The notes beneath the pieces were generated by a model. That model was not told where the DNA came from and made no database searches. It worked only from the letters and a program-made list of their open reading frames with translations. A program made the translations under genes and the position numbers. Shown here one piece after another: positions 30,555 to 39,786 of a stretch of 64,000 nt of DNA (position 1 is the stretch's first letter; each line of letters opens with the position of its first letter). The DNA is from Paenibacillus glycanilyticus NBRC 16618 (GTDB lineage: Bacteria; Bacillota; Bacilli; Paenibacillales; Paenibacillaceae), in contig NZ_BILY01000015.1 in NCBI RefSeq assembly GCF_004000805.1, forward strand, positions 88,803 to 152,802, in the 5' to 3' direction.

Positions 30555-31716
30555 CTTGCATGCCACCTTTTCTGTTCGCAAACTTCTGCCTAACATATAA
30601 TAGCACAACTCCCGCCAGCAATGCCCATAACGGAGCCGATATGCCGAACAAATGAAGATGCGAAGCGGCCAGGACAAAGGTAACGGTGGACGGAACGATG
30701 TATGGACGAAGCTGCACGGCCGATTTGACTGACTTCATAAAAAGGCCAAGCAAAGGAATACCGGTCATCAAAGCGATAAACGGGGCAGGCAAAATCTGAA
30801 TCCAACCGATCAATTTCGATGCGAACAACCCGAATAGAATGACCAAGCCGTTAGAGGTTACTGCCGCGCCTATACGTTTCGAGGGATTGCCGGCTTCGGG
30901 ACTGCTGCAGAGAGCCGTCATCATCCCTCCCACGTTTGCCGCATGCCCGCCGAACAGTCCGGCAGCTACGGAAGCCAAGCCGGAAGCGCTTATGACTCGG
31001 TTGACCGGCGGATCGTATTCATGGCTTTTTAGGGCGGTAAGACTTACAGCCAGATCATTGCTCATCACGATAAACGACAAGGGGATTGCAATGAAAAATA
31101 TAGCGGCAGTCGAAAATTCGGGAATGATCGGCGCGGGAAGCTCAAACGGTAAACCTTGAACAGCCGCCCATGGAAGTCGCTGTTGAAGAAGCAAACCAAC
31201 AAATCCCATGATCATTGCCCATAAAGCCGGCGACAGAAGCCGCGTATAACGAGGAATCAGCCAATACCCGGCTGCGGCCAGGATGCCGCATAGCGGAAGC
31301 TGTACGGAAGACGGAATCATTCCCCAGACATAGGATAATAACAGCCCAGCCAATAAGGCATCGATTATAGGCTTGGGAATCAAGGGCAGAGCCCGTCCAA
31401 AAATCCCCGTACTGCCAGCCGCAATCATGATGACTCCCGACAGGATAAATCCCCCGGCTAATTCCGGCAGCGCATAGTGGGCGGCAACGGACCCGATGTA
31501 GGCAATCCCCGTAATGGAATGCGCTCCCGCAAAGGGCATTTTATATTTAAGAGTGAGTATCGTATTTAACACACCGCCAGCGACATAAACGGCAAAAAAC
31601 CAAGATAAAAGCTCGTGATCGGACATTCCGGCCCGATCCGCCGCTTGGACAAGCAGGATTGCGCCTCCGGTACAAGCAAGCATGGCGGACATTATTCCCA
31701 TAGTGAAAAATCGCAA
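30544..31716 (-). CDS. BenE-like membrane permease
   Basis: This protein of about 390 residues has roughly 11-12 hydrophobic segments (for example TMGIMSAMLACTGGAILLVQ, FILSGVIMIAAGS and IFFIAIPLSFIVMSNDLAVS). It resembles the benzoate transporter BenE family, related to purine/uracil permeases. I chose the TTG at 31716 because it lies seven bases after AAGGAGGG; a longer frame would include the terminator at 31803-31831. The substrate is unknown. It overlaps the MalY-type gene, and an organosulfur or amino-acid substrate for the lyase is one guess. Confidence 0.75.
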   Translation of the reverse strand: MRFFTMGIMSAMLACTGGAILLVQAADRAGMSDHELLSWFFAVYVAGGVLNTILTLKYKMPFAGAHSITGIAYIGSVAAHYALPELAGGFILSGVIMIAAGSTGIFGRALPLIPKPIIDALLAGLLLSYVWGMIPSSVQLPLCGILAAAGYWLIPRYTRLLSPALWAMIMGFVGLLLQQRLPWAAVQGLPFELPAPIIPEFSTAAIFFIAIPLSFIVMSNDLAVSLTALKSHEYDPPVNRVISASGLASVAAGLFGGHAANVGGMMTALCSSPEAGNPSKRIGAAVTSNGLVILFGLFASKLIGWIQILPAPFIALMTGIPLLGLFMKSVKSAVQLRPYIVPSTVTFVLAASHLHLFGISAPLWALLAGVVLLYVRQKFANRKGGMQDEV

Positions 31717-31802
31717 GGCACATCCCTCCTTCAGCCCATAATAGGACCAAAGGGAATAACTGTAACCAGCCAATTCGGAGAAACTTCTGCCATCCACCCA
31801 TA

Positions 31803-31831
31803 AAAAAAGAGCCCGCTCGCGCAGGCTCTTT
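31803..31831 (-). terminator. Terminator of the gluconate operon
   Basis: A stem pairs AAAGAGCC with GGCTCTTT, extended by GC/GC around TCGC. On the minus strand it is followed by a run of seven T. It lies six bases beyond the gluconokinase stop. Confidence 0.85.
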
Positions 31832-31837
31832 CCTTGT

Positions 31838-33376
31838 TTAAGTCCACTTTTTCTGATAAGCGGCAATTTCTTTGTATTCTGGCGTAAGCAGCCTGGATAC
31901 CCGGACGTAGATCCGGCTCAGCTCCTTGTAACGTTCAACGTTGGCTTGTTCAGGCAAATGCTTGTGGGAAGTTCCCATCATACCCGACACGACATGAAGC
32001 GAATCTACCTCGCCAATGCTGTACAAGCCTAGGATCGCCGCGCCAAGGCATGAGCTTTCGAAGCTTTCCGGCACATGGACCTCTTGCTCGAAAATATCGG
32101 ACATCATCTGACGCCACAGCTCCGAGCGGGCAAAGCCGCCGGTTGCCTGGATTTTCGTCGGATGGCCAATCAGCTCCTCCAGTGCCATATACACCGTGAA
32201 GAGGTTGAAAATTACGCCTTCCAGCACCGCGCGGATCATATGCTCCTTCATATGCTGCAGGCCTAGGCCAAAGAACGAGCCTCTTGCATTGGCATCCCAC
32301 AGCGGAGCTCTTTCGCCCGCTAGATAAGGATGGAACAACAGACCGTCTGCTCCCGCCGGCACGCGCGCGGCAATTTCCGTCAGAATATCGTACGGGTCCT
32401 TGCCGAGCCGTTTAGCGGTCTCGGTCTCCGCGGCGCAAAGCTGGTCTCTCAGCCATCGGAATATCATCCCGCCGTTGTTAACCGGACCGCCAATTACCCA
32501 CATATTCTCGGCTAACGCGTAACAGAAGATCCGCCCCTTCGGATCGGTGACCGGCCGGTCCGTTACGGCCCGGATTGCCCCGCTTGTCCCGATCGTTACG
32601 GCAACGGTTCCCGGCTCAATCGCATTCACGCCAAGGTTGGACAATACGCCGTCGCTAGCTCCTACAACGAAAGGAGTTGAAGCAGGCAGCCCCATCTCGG
32701 CGGCCCATTCCGCCTTCATGCCTTCCAGCGTATAGGTCGTAGGCACAGGCTCGGATAACCGCTCGGGCGTTACGCCCGCCACCTGCAAGGCTTCGGCATC
32801 CCAGCCGAGCTGGGTTAGATTAAACAGCCCCGTCGCCGATGCAATCGAATAGTCAATCACGTACCGGCTGAACAGCTGATGGAACACGTATTCCTTGATG
32901 GAAATAAACTTGTGCGCGCGGGCGAACAGCTCCTGCTGCGTGTTGCGCAGCCATACCAGCTTGGACAAAGGAGCCATCGGATGCAGCGGCGTACCCGTGC
33001 GCAAATAAATTTGATGGCCGTTCATCTCGTTCCTGATCCGCTCCGTCCACATCGCGCTGCGGTTGTCCGCCCAAGTGATGCAGCGCGTCAGCGGACGGCC
33101 TTCGCCGTCAACCGCGATTACGCTATGCATCGCCGAGCTGAACGATACGCACAATACGCCTTCCTCGCCAATGCCGCCTTTGGCTACAACCTGTTTAATC
33201 GTACCAACAACCGCGCGGAAAATCTCGTCCGGATCCTGCTCCGCTACATCTGGCTTCGGTGAGTACAGCGGGTATTCGATCGTATGAGTCGCGATGACTT
33301 GTCCAGCCTTGTCAAACAATACGGATTTCGTGCTTGTTGTCCCGATATCCGTTCCAATTACGTAAGAGGAAGCCAT
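31838..33376 (-). CDS. gntK: Gluconokinase (FGGY family)
   Basis: This 512-residue FGGY kinase starts SSYVIGTDIGTTSTKSVLFD, the N-terminal phosphate-binding loop, and has TWADNRS, GASDGVLSNLG and the C-terminal ATP-site GGFARSELWRQMMSD. Length and sequence fit the Bacillus GntK type that phosphorylates D-gluconate to 6-phosphogluconate. It directly follows the gluconate permease in the same operon, supporting the assignment. AAAGGAG precedes the ATG. Confidence 0.9.
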   Translation of the reverse strand: MASSYVIGTDIGTTSTKSVLFDKAGQVIATHTIEYPLYSPKPDVAEQDPDEIFRAVVGTIKQVVAKGGIGEEGVLCVSFSSAMHSVIAVDGEGRPLTRCITWADNRSAMWTERIRNEMNGHQIYLRTGTPLHPMAPLSKLVWLRNTQQELFARAHKFISIKEYVFHQLFSRYVIDYSIASATGLFNLTQLGWDAEALQVAGVTPERLSEPVPTTYTLEGMKAEWAAEMGLPASTPFVVGASDGVLSNLGVNAIEPGTVAVTIGTSGAIRAVTDRPVTDPKGRIFCYALAENMWVIGGPVNNGGMIFRWLRDQLCAAETETAKRLGKDPYDILTEIAARVPAGADGLLFHPYLAGERAPLWDANARGSFFGLGLQHMKEHMIRAVLEGVIFNLFTVYMALEELIGHPTKIQATGGFARSELWRQMMSDIFEQEVHVPESFESSCLGAAILGLYSIGEVDSLHVVSGMMGTSHKHLPEQANVERYKELSRIYVRVSRLLTPEYKEIAAYQKKWT

Positions 33377-33422
33377 TGCTGCTCACTCTCCTTTCTCTCT
33401 ATCCAATCCATGCCTTCTATCT

Positions 33423-34784
33423 TTAAACGACGGCGTTCAACGCCATAATGAGCACAAGCGCCACAACGGAAATAATCGTTTCCAGCGCTGTCCAGGTCAG
33501 GAGCGTTTCCTTAACCGTCATGCCGAAATATTCTTTGATCAGCCAGAAGCCGGAGTCGTTCACATGGGACAAAATAAGCGAGCCTGCGCCGGTTGCGAGT
33601 ACAAGCAGCTCCACGTTGGTTCCCGGCATTGCTGCCGCGATCGGGGCCACGATACCCGCAGCCGTCATCATCGAGACGGTTGCGGAACCGGTTGCGATCC
33701 GGATCATCGCCGCGATGCCCCAGCCAAGCAGAATAGGCGATACATGCGAAGAAGTAGCAAGATCAGCGATGTAGTCGCCGATACCGGAATCCAGCAGCAC
33801 GCGGTTAAACGCGCCGCCGGCGCCAATAACAAGCAGAATCGTTGCCGTAGGGGCGAGACAGTCATTCGTAAATTTCAATACTTTCTCGCGGCTGATACCG
33901 CGGGCAAAGCCTAAGCTGAAGAACGAGTATACCGTTGCAATCAGAAGCGCCACAACCGGATCGCCTACAAATTTCGCGGCAAGGAACAGGGTATCATCCT
34001 TCGCAAGGGAGCCGCTTTCCACGAATACGTCGGCGAATGTGGCAATCAGCATCAGGAATACCGGAATCAGAATCGTGATGAGCGTATTGGCAAAGCCGGG
34101 CAGTTCGCGGTTCTCATCGGTTTCCGCAAGCTGATCTCCCATTTCCTTCGGTACTTCCTTATGAATTCGTTTGCCAATCCAGCTGCCGTACAGCGGTCCG
34201 GCAACGATTGCCGTCGGCAGACCAACGATAATCGAATACAAAATCGTTTTGCCGATATCGGCATTAAAGATGCCAACCGCAGCCATGGCAGCCGGATGCG
34301 GAGGCACCAGACCGTGAACGACGGATAAGCCCGCTACCAGCGGTACGCCAATTTTGACAAGCGAAAGACCTGTTTGTTTTGCAATTGTGAAAATAAGCGG
34401 TACAAGCAAGACAAAGCCAACTTGGAAAAATACGGGAATGCCGACGATAAACGCAACAAACATCATCGCCCAATGGACTCTCTTCTCGCCGAACACGCCG
34501 ATCAAGGTCCGCGCGATCCGCTCGGCGCCTCCGGATTCAGCCATCATTTTTCCGAGCATCGTGCCCAGCGCCAATACAATCGCCAGGAAGCCTAGCGTAT
34601 TCCCCATCCCGGTCTTGATAGAATCAATGATGCCGGTCTGGTCTTCGGTAGCAATAACAGGCATTCCCGCGGCAAGCCCTGTGCCGATCGCCGTAATGAT
34701 AAGAGCGACAAACGGGTTAAGCTTGGCAACCGTAATGAGCAGCAGCAGCACAACGATTGCTGCAAGTACAATAAATAGCAACAT
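33423..34784 (-). CDS. gntP: Gluconate:H+ symporter (GntP family)
   Basis: This 453-residue protein has about 12-14 transmembrane segments and the GntP-family features PFVALIITAIGTGLAAGMP, VPLVAGLSVVHGLVPPHPA and NDSGFWLIKEYFGM. GntP proteins import gluconate or related sugar acids with protons. AGGAGGA precedes the ATG. It lies 23 bases after the response regulator and 46 bases before gluconokinase, so the pair is the output end of the five-gene operon. Confidence 0.9.
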   Translation of the reverse strand: MLLFIVLAAIVVLLLLITVAKLNPFVALIITAIGTGLAAGMPVIATEDQTGIIDSIKTGMGNTLGFLAIVLALGTMLGKMMAESGGAERIARTLIGVFGEKRVHWAMMFVAFIVGIPVFFQVGFVLLVPLIFTIAKQTGLSLVKIGVPLVAGLSVVHGLVPPHPAAMAAVGIFNADIGKTILYSIIVGLPTAIVAGPLYGSWIGKRIHKEVPKEMGDQLAETDENRELPGFANTLITILIPVFLMLIATFADVFVESGSLAKDDTLFLAAKFVGDPVVALLIATVYSFFSLGFARGISREKVLKFTNDCLAPTATILLVIGAGGAFNRVLLDSGIGDYIADLATSSHVSPILLGWGIAAMIRIATGSATVSMMTAAGIVAPIAAAMPGTNVELLVLATGAGSLILSHVNDSGFWLIKEYFGMTVKETLLTWTALETIISVVALVLIMALNAVV

Positions 34785-34807
34785 GGTGTAGTTCCTCCTG
34801 AAATGGA

Positions 34808-36427
34808 TTATTGCGGCTGACCGTCGCGGTATTCCTGCGGTGTCATGCCGAACGTTTTCTTAAAGGCGCTGATGAAGGAATGCGGTCGTTGATAGCCTAG
34901 CCGGGCAGCGATGACATAGACCTTCTCATCGCTGCGCCGCAGCATGGACTGGGCTTCTTCCATCTTCGCGCGCTGAATGTAATCACTTAAGTTTTCGCCT
35001 GTTTCCAGCTTGTATACCTTGGATACGTAGACGGGATGCAGCTTGACGTAATCGGCCACCGATTGAAGGGAAATATCGCCGGTTACGTTGTCGTCTATAA
35101 AGCTTCTTATCCTCTCGATCAAGGAATGCCGATTATCCTTTGTTTCCTTTGCCATATCCTCCTGCAACGCTTTTAGCGTGCGGAAAGCCCATTCCCGGAG
35201 ATGCTGCACGGTCCGAAGCGGCATGCCGGTCGTCATCCGGTTGTAATCGGTACCAAGTGTTTCGTTTAAAAGACGTCCGTTCTTATGGGCGATATAAGCA
35301 TAGGCCGAAGCCATCGTAAAATAAATTTCGAGCAGATGCTCTTCGGATACGGATACACTACCCTCCACTCCCGCGAAGATACGCTTATACCTCTCTTCTA
35401 CCGCTTCCCATCTCGCGGCTTCCAGCAAATGAATCAATGCCGGCGGCTCGTACAGACAGTCCAACGAGCGGATTGCCGCAGGCTCGCTTTCCTTCTCCTC
35501 CAGACGCATGAACTGCTCCGGCTCCTGCCCGATCCGGTTGCGGAAAGCCGTAATGGATCGGTTATAAAAGCCGGGAACATCTTCCGGAAAAGCTCCCGCG
35601 CCGCTTACCAGAACGGATATCTTTCCTTTCAGGTAGACCCCTACGGCGGATTGCAGCACCGATGCCGTACGCTCAAGCCAGCCCGGATCATCCCTTTCCG
35701 CTTCATCCTTAGGGGTAAGCAGAAAGATGAGATAATCATGGGCATCCTTCGCATGCCACAGCGAGTAACGACCGCCGAACAGCTCTTCGGCCATATTGGC
35801 AACCGCGTATTCCTTCCAGGACATGTCCTCTTCGGCAAACTCCCCGAACCGGTCATCCAGCCGAATAGCCATCAGCGAAAATCGCTCCCAATCCCGGTCG
35901 CCAAGCTCTAACCGCGACATTTTCTCCCGAAGCGTCTGCCTGCTCCACAGCTTTCCCTGCAGCAGCTCCTGCAACAGGCTTGCCCTTAACAGGGGCAGAT
36001 GCTCCTTCAGCGTATACGTCATCCTCTGGGCGGAGATCACCTCTTCCCACTCCTGCTTCAGCTTGAGAAGCACGCGTTCCACCGTTGCCAAGAGATCCGC
36101 GGTCTTAACCGGCTTGAGCAAATAGTCCTCGGTCTGGAACTGCATAGCCTGCTTCGCATAGTTGAATTCGGAATAGCCCGACAACAGGATGCTTTTGGTC
36201 TTCGGCCATTGCCGCTTGATCTCTGAAATAAGCTGCAGCCCCGACATCCCCGGCATGCGGATATCCGTAATGACGATATCGATGGAAAATTGATGAAGCT
36301 GCTCAAGCGCTTCCTGGCCGGAATACGCCTTGTACACCTGATCGATGCCCACGGATTCCCAATCGACCGTTGTTGCCAGACGGTCCACGACATGCGCTTC
36401 ATCATCCACAATTAAGAGCTGGGCCAT
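34808..36427 (-). CDS. YesN-type response regulator with AraC DNA-binding domain
   Basis: This 539-residue protein has an N-terminal receiver (LLIVDDEAHVV, phospho-acceptor Asp55 in VITDIRMPG, Lys of the KPVK motif), a long linker of about 290 residues, and a C-terminal AraC domain with LQSVADYVKLHPVYVSKVYK and the terminal FGMTPQEYRDG. It overlaps the sensor kinase by 16 bases. A GGAGGG site precedes the ATG. It likely activates its own operon through the repeats at 39655-39688. Confidence 0.92.
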   Translation of the reverse strand: MAQLLIVDDEAHVVDRLATTVDWESVGIDQVYKAYSGQEALEQLHQFSIDIVITDIRMPGMSGLQLISEIKRQWPKTKSILLSGYSEFNYAKQAMQFQTEDYLLKPVKTADLLATVERVLLKLKQEWEEVISAQRMTYTLKEHLPLLRASLLQELLQGKLWSRQTLREKMSRLELGDRDWERFSLMAIRLDDRFGEFAEEDMSWKEYAVANMAEELFGGRYSLWHAKDAHDYLIFLLTPKDEAERDDPGWLERTASVLQSAVGVYLKGKISVLVSGAGAFPEDVPGFYNRSITAFRNRIGQEPEQFMRLEEKESEPAAIRSLDCLYEPPALIHLLEAARWEAVEERYKRIFAGVEGSVSVSEEHLLEIYFTMASAYAYIAHKNGRLLNETLGTDYNRMTTGMPLRTVQHLREWAFRTLKALQEDMAKETKDNRHSLIERIRSFIDDNVTGDISLQSVADYVKLHPVYVSKVYKLETGENLSDYIQRAKMEEAQSMLRRSDEKVYVIAARLGYQRPHSFISAFKKTFGMTPQEYRDGQPQ

Positions 36428-38202
36428 TCCGTTTCACCCTCCAACCGATCGTTATTCCCTGCCTTGGCATTTGCTTCGATCTTCAGCCACGCTATCGTAA
36501 CGACAAGACCTTCTCCATCCGCTGCATGCCGGAAACGAAGCCCCGAGCCTTTTCCGAACCGGCCCTGCAGCCGCTGATGCACGTTCCAGGTGCCGCATCC
36601 GATCTCGTCGCCCATTTCCTTCTCGTCTAGCAGCGCTTCCAGCCTAAGCCGTTCCTCGCCGGTCATTCCCGCTCCGTTATCGGCAATTTCAAGAAGGTTA
36701 TAATCCCCCTCTTGCCTGCCGGTAATGGAGATAAGCCCTCCGCCGATCCGGCTTTCAATCCCGTGCACAATCGCATTTTCGACGATCGGCTGCAGGGTCA
36801 GACGGGGAAGCGGCTCCTCTAACAGGGCATCCGGAACATCGATTTCGAAGGCTAGCCGCCCCATCCTTAGCGTATGGATGTTCAGGTAATGCCGGACGAA
36901 TTCCAGCTCCTCTCCCACCGTTGACAGCTGATTGTCCACCCTGGTCGTATACCGGTAAAACTCGGCCAGATTTTCGGACATCGAAATAACCGAATCCCGG
37001 TCCTCCATCATCGCCGAATTGATAATAAAGAACAGCGAGTTATACAGGAAATGAGGATTAATCTGCGACTGCAGCTGCTTCAGCGTTGCTTCCCTGGATC
37101 TTAGCTTTTCGCTGTATATATCCTCGATCAACCGCTGAATCTGGCCGGCCATTTCGTTGTAATGACGAATCAAGTCATCAAATTCGTTATTAGCCTTATA
37201 GCCGATCCGCCAGGACAAATCGCCGCCCTTCATCCGTTTGATACCGGCGATCATCTTGGACAACGGAATCTGAACATTGCGGTAGAGCAGAACGGAGGCC
37301 AGCAGCCCGATCAAAACAAGAAAAGCGATTGAGCCGTAGAACCAGTTCCTGGCCTGAACGATAGGGGCTACAATCCGTTCGACCGGTACGTAATCAACCA
37401 AATACCAGCCTAACTGGCGCGACTTCGCGTAACTGACCAGGTACGTCTGTCCATCCATCTTCAAGATCCGTTGACCGCTTTGTCCGAGACTCCCGAGTGC
37501 AAGCTCCCGAATGACCTTGGCGGAAGACGCTTCCGCATACGTGCTGTTGCGTACAGGCTCCTCATTAGAGCGGAACAGAAACGGGTCGCCCCGGTTCTCC
37601 TTCTTGTATACATCAAGCATGTCGCTAATATTCTGGACGGGAAAACGGACCTGAATAACGGCTTCCGCGTCTTCAACCTTTACGGCAGCGGCAGGAACTC
37701 CGGTCTCGCGGACGAACGTATCGATCGGATAACCGCGCGAGCTGTCCCGCTCGTAAATCCAATCCTTCTTGATCCTTCTCCCCGGCGATTGGATTTCGCT
37801 GCCGTTTAAGTAAATATTCGAGGAGAGAACGAGATTCTTCTCCGGAAAAGCAAAGGTTAAATCGTTAGACCATGAGCTGGATACGCTTTGCAGTCCAAGC
37901 TTTTCTGTTACTCTGGCCTGCTCCTTCAGCAAAACGCTTTCCGGCTCGCGTTGGGCGGGAGACAGAAAATCGCGAATATGCGGATCATCGCTTAAGATGA
38001 CCGGGAACATCGACAAATTTTCCATCGTTCCGTCCATTTGATCCATAAAGAAAACAAGCTTGCTTAAGCTCGAAGAACGCATTTGCTCTTCCACAACGCC
38101 GGTTGCAATCCGGTTCGAATAACCGTATAGCAGCACAACGGGTACTAGCAGCAGGATGATGGTGAAGGCAATCTTGTTGAAAATCGACAGTCTGCGCGGC
38201 AT
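36412..38202 (-). CDS. YesM-type sensor histidine kinase
   Basis: This 596-residue membrane kinase has an N-terminal transmembrane segment (IAFTIILLLVPVVLLYGY), a large extracellular sensing domain, a second segment (FYGSIAFLVLIGLLASVLLY), a HAMP-like region and a HisKA-type motif SQINPHFLYNSLFF with His384. An HATPase domain with an N box (ENAIVHG) and a G box (IADNGAGM) follows. Five bases separate it from the upstream binding-protein gene, whose lipoprotein product would face the same extracellular space. Confidence 0.92.
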   Translation of the reverse strand: MPRRLSIFNKIAFTIILLLVPVVLLYGYSNRIATGVVEEQMRSSSLSKLVFFMDQMDGTMENLSMFPVILSDDPHIRDFLSPAQREPESVLLKEQARVTEKLGLQSVSSSWSNDLTFAFPEKNLVLSSNIYLNGSEIQSPGRRIKKDWIYERDSSRGYPIDTFVRETGVPAAAVKVEDAEAVIQVRFPVQNISDMLDVYKKENRGDPFLFRSNEEPVRNSTYAEASSAKVIRELALGSLGQSGQRILKMDGQTYLVSYAKSRQLGWYLVDYVPVERIVAPIVQARNWFYGSIAFLVLIGLLASVLLYRNVQIPLSKMIAGIKRMKGGDLSWRIGYKANNEFDDLIRHYNEMAGQIQRLIEDIYSEKLRSREATLKQLQSQINPHFLYNSLFFIINSAMMEDRDSVISMSENLAEFYRYTTRVDNQLSTVGEELEFVRHYLNIHTLRMGRLAFEIDVPDALLEEPLPRLTLQPIVENAIVHGIESRIGGGLISITGRQEGDYNLLEIADNGAGMTGEERLRLEALLDEKEMGDEIGCGTWNVHQRLQGRFGKGSGLRFRHAADGEGLVVTIAWLKIEANAKAGNNDRLEGETEWPSS

Positions 38203-38207
38203 CTTGG

Positions 38208-39536
38208 TTACTCCGCTTCCTCATCAAGGAGAGCCTGCAGAGCGGCATTCGCCTGATCGGCCGATTGCCGGATGTCCGTCTCTCCCGTGATGACCATTTG
38301 CACGATTTTTCCAACCTGCTCCCGCGCTGCCGCTACGTCAACGGTCTGAGGGCGGTCGTGATCGATGCCTCCGTTAACCGTTTGCCGGAATACGGCTGCC
38401 AGTTGCTCCGGGAAGCCAATCGTGCCCCGCGGATCCTTCCATACCGACGATCTTGGTCCGGGATTTCCCGCCTGCTGGGTAAGCAGCATGACGGACTTTC
38501 CGCTTGCCCATTTAATAAATGCCCATGCCGCTTCTTTATTCGGCGATTTCGGGTTAATGGCAAGCCCCCAGGACGTAATGTTGTACGGCATGGAACCTTT
38601 TGTCCCCGAAGGAAACGGCGCAAAACCGACATTTCCCCGAACCTTTGACTCTTCCGTATCCAGCGCGCGGTAGATCGAATTGGCATCGGTGTATAACGCG
38701 GCCTTCCCTTGCGCAAAAAAAGCGCTTGCCTGTGGCCAGGACATGTTGATCGCATTAGGCGGCCCGTAATTTCGAAGAAGACCGCCATAGGTCTCGAAGG
38801 CTTTGATCGCTTCCGGAGAATTAATCGCTGCTTTGCCGTTCTTGATAAAATCTCCGCCTTCGGAGTAAAGAAACGACGAGACCTGCGTTACAAGCGGACT
38901 TCGCTGTCCTCTGGCTACAAAGCCGTAAACGCCTTGCTCCGGATGATTCAGCTTCGCCGCCGCTTCTTCAAGCTCTTCGATGGTAGCGGGCACCTCAATC
39001 CCCGCTTCCTTCAACAGATCTTTCCGGTAATACAATATTTGCTGCTCCGTCACGATCGGAATGCCGGCTAGATGGCCGTCTACCGTTGAAGAACGGATCG
39101 ATTGCGGCGAGAAATCGCCCAAATCGTATTCCGCATCCTGCCCGGCATAAGCATCAAGCGGTTCAAGCCAGCCGCTCTGGAAGAAGAGCTTGCCTTCCTG
39201 CAACGGCCGGTACATGAACACATCAGGCGTTTCCGAGCGCGCCGTGAATTGTACCGTCAGCTTTTGTGTCAGCTGATCCTCGAAATAGCCCTGGATCCGC
39301 ACATTAATGCCGGTTTCCTTCTCGAACTGGGGAATTAACGGCTTAATGACGTCAACCCAGGGATGGGATCCGGTTACGAACGTAATCGTTCGGCCTTGGA
39401 TTCCCTCTCCGGGCTTTGCTTCGTTCTCTGCTGAGCCCGGCTGTTTGTCCGGATTGTTACTGTTACTGCATCCGGCTAACGCTGCAACGACCAATAATCC
39501 AGCCCATCCGGTCTGTAAGAGCTGCAGCTTTTTCAT
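38208..39536 (-). CDS. Family 1 extracellular solute-binding lipoprotein in a sensor operon
   Basis: This 442-residue lipoprotein has a signal peptide ending at the lipobox LAGCSNS, then a family 1 sugar-binding fold (FEKETGINVRIQ, TPDVFMYRP, PYNITSWGLAINP). Such proteins usually feed an ABC importer, but no permease or ATPase gene lies in this operon; a kinase, regulator, gluconate symporter and kinase follow. A sensory role with the adjacent YesM-type kinase is therefore plausible. The start has only a weak ribosome site. Confidence 0.88.
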   Translation of the reverse strand: MKKLQLLQTGWAGLLVVAALAGCSNSNNPDKQPGSAENEAKPGEGIQGRTITFVTGSHPWVDVIKPLIPQFEKETGINVRIQGYFEDQLTQKLTVQFTARSETPDVFMYRPLQEGKLFFQSGWLEPLDAYAGQDAEYDLGDFSPQSIRSSTVDGHLAGIPIVTEQQILYYRKDLLKEAGIEVPATIEELEEAAAKLNHPEQGVYGFVARGQRSPLVTQVSSFLYSEGGDFIKNGKAAINSPEAIKAFETYGGLLRNYGPPNAINMSWPQASAFFAQGKAALYTDANSIYRALDTEESKVRGNVGFAPFPSGTKGSMPYNITSWGLAINPKSPNKEAAWAFIKWASGKSVMLLTQQAGNPGPRSSVWKDPRGTIGFPEQLAAVFRQTVNGGIDHDRPQTVDVAAAREQVGKIVQMVITGETDIRQSADQANAALQALLDEEAE

Positions 39537-39654
39537 GCCTTACTCTTCTCTCCTTCAAGCGGAATCGGCCTTGCCTCAAAAAGCAACGTCGATTTGCGTC
39601 GAAAAATTTTTATTAAGCATCCTTAACATTACTGGATAGCCGGTTCAGGCGATA

Positions 39655-39688
39655 TAACGAATACTAAACATTGATAACGAATCCTAAA
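39655..39688. promoter_or_regulatory. Direct repeats TAACGAATnCTAAA upstream of the gluconate operon
   Basis: TAACGAATACTAAA at 39655-39668 and TAACGAATCCTAAA at 39675-39688 differ at one base and are 20 bases apart start to start. They lie about 120-150 bases upstream of the binding-protein start, between it and the ArsR terminator. They fit a tandem site for the AraC-type response regulator at 34808. Confidence 0.6.
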
Positions 39689-39746
39689 GATCGGCGTTAC
39701 CTATTATTGCCTGTACGTTCGTTTATCACTCCAATCGGGCAAATAG

Positions 39747-39775
39747 AAAGAGGCCGCAGCAGTCGCGGCCTCTTT
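39747..39775 (-). terminator. Terminator of the ArsR-type regulator gene
   Basis: A stem pairs AAAGAGGCCGC with GCGGCCTCTTT. It lies about a dozen bases beyond the stop at 39787. Confidence 0.8.
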
Positions 39776-39786
39776 CGTAAGCGGAT

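Noticed and set aside
31717..31866. An N-terminal extension of the BenE-like permease
   Set aside because: It passes through the terminator of the gluconate operon, and a better TTG start with a strong ribosome site lies downstream.
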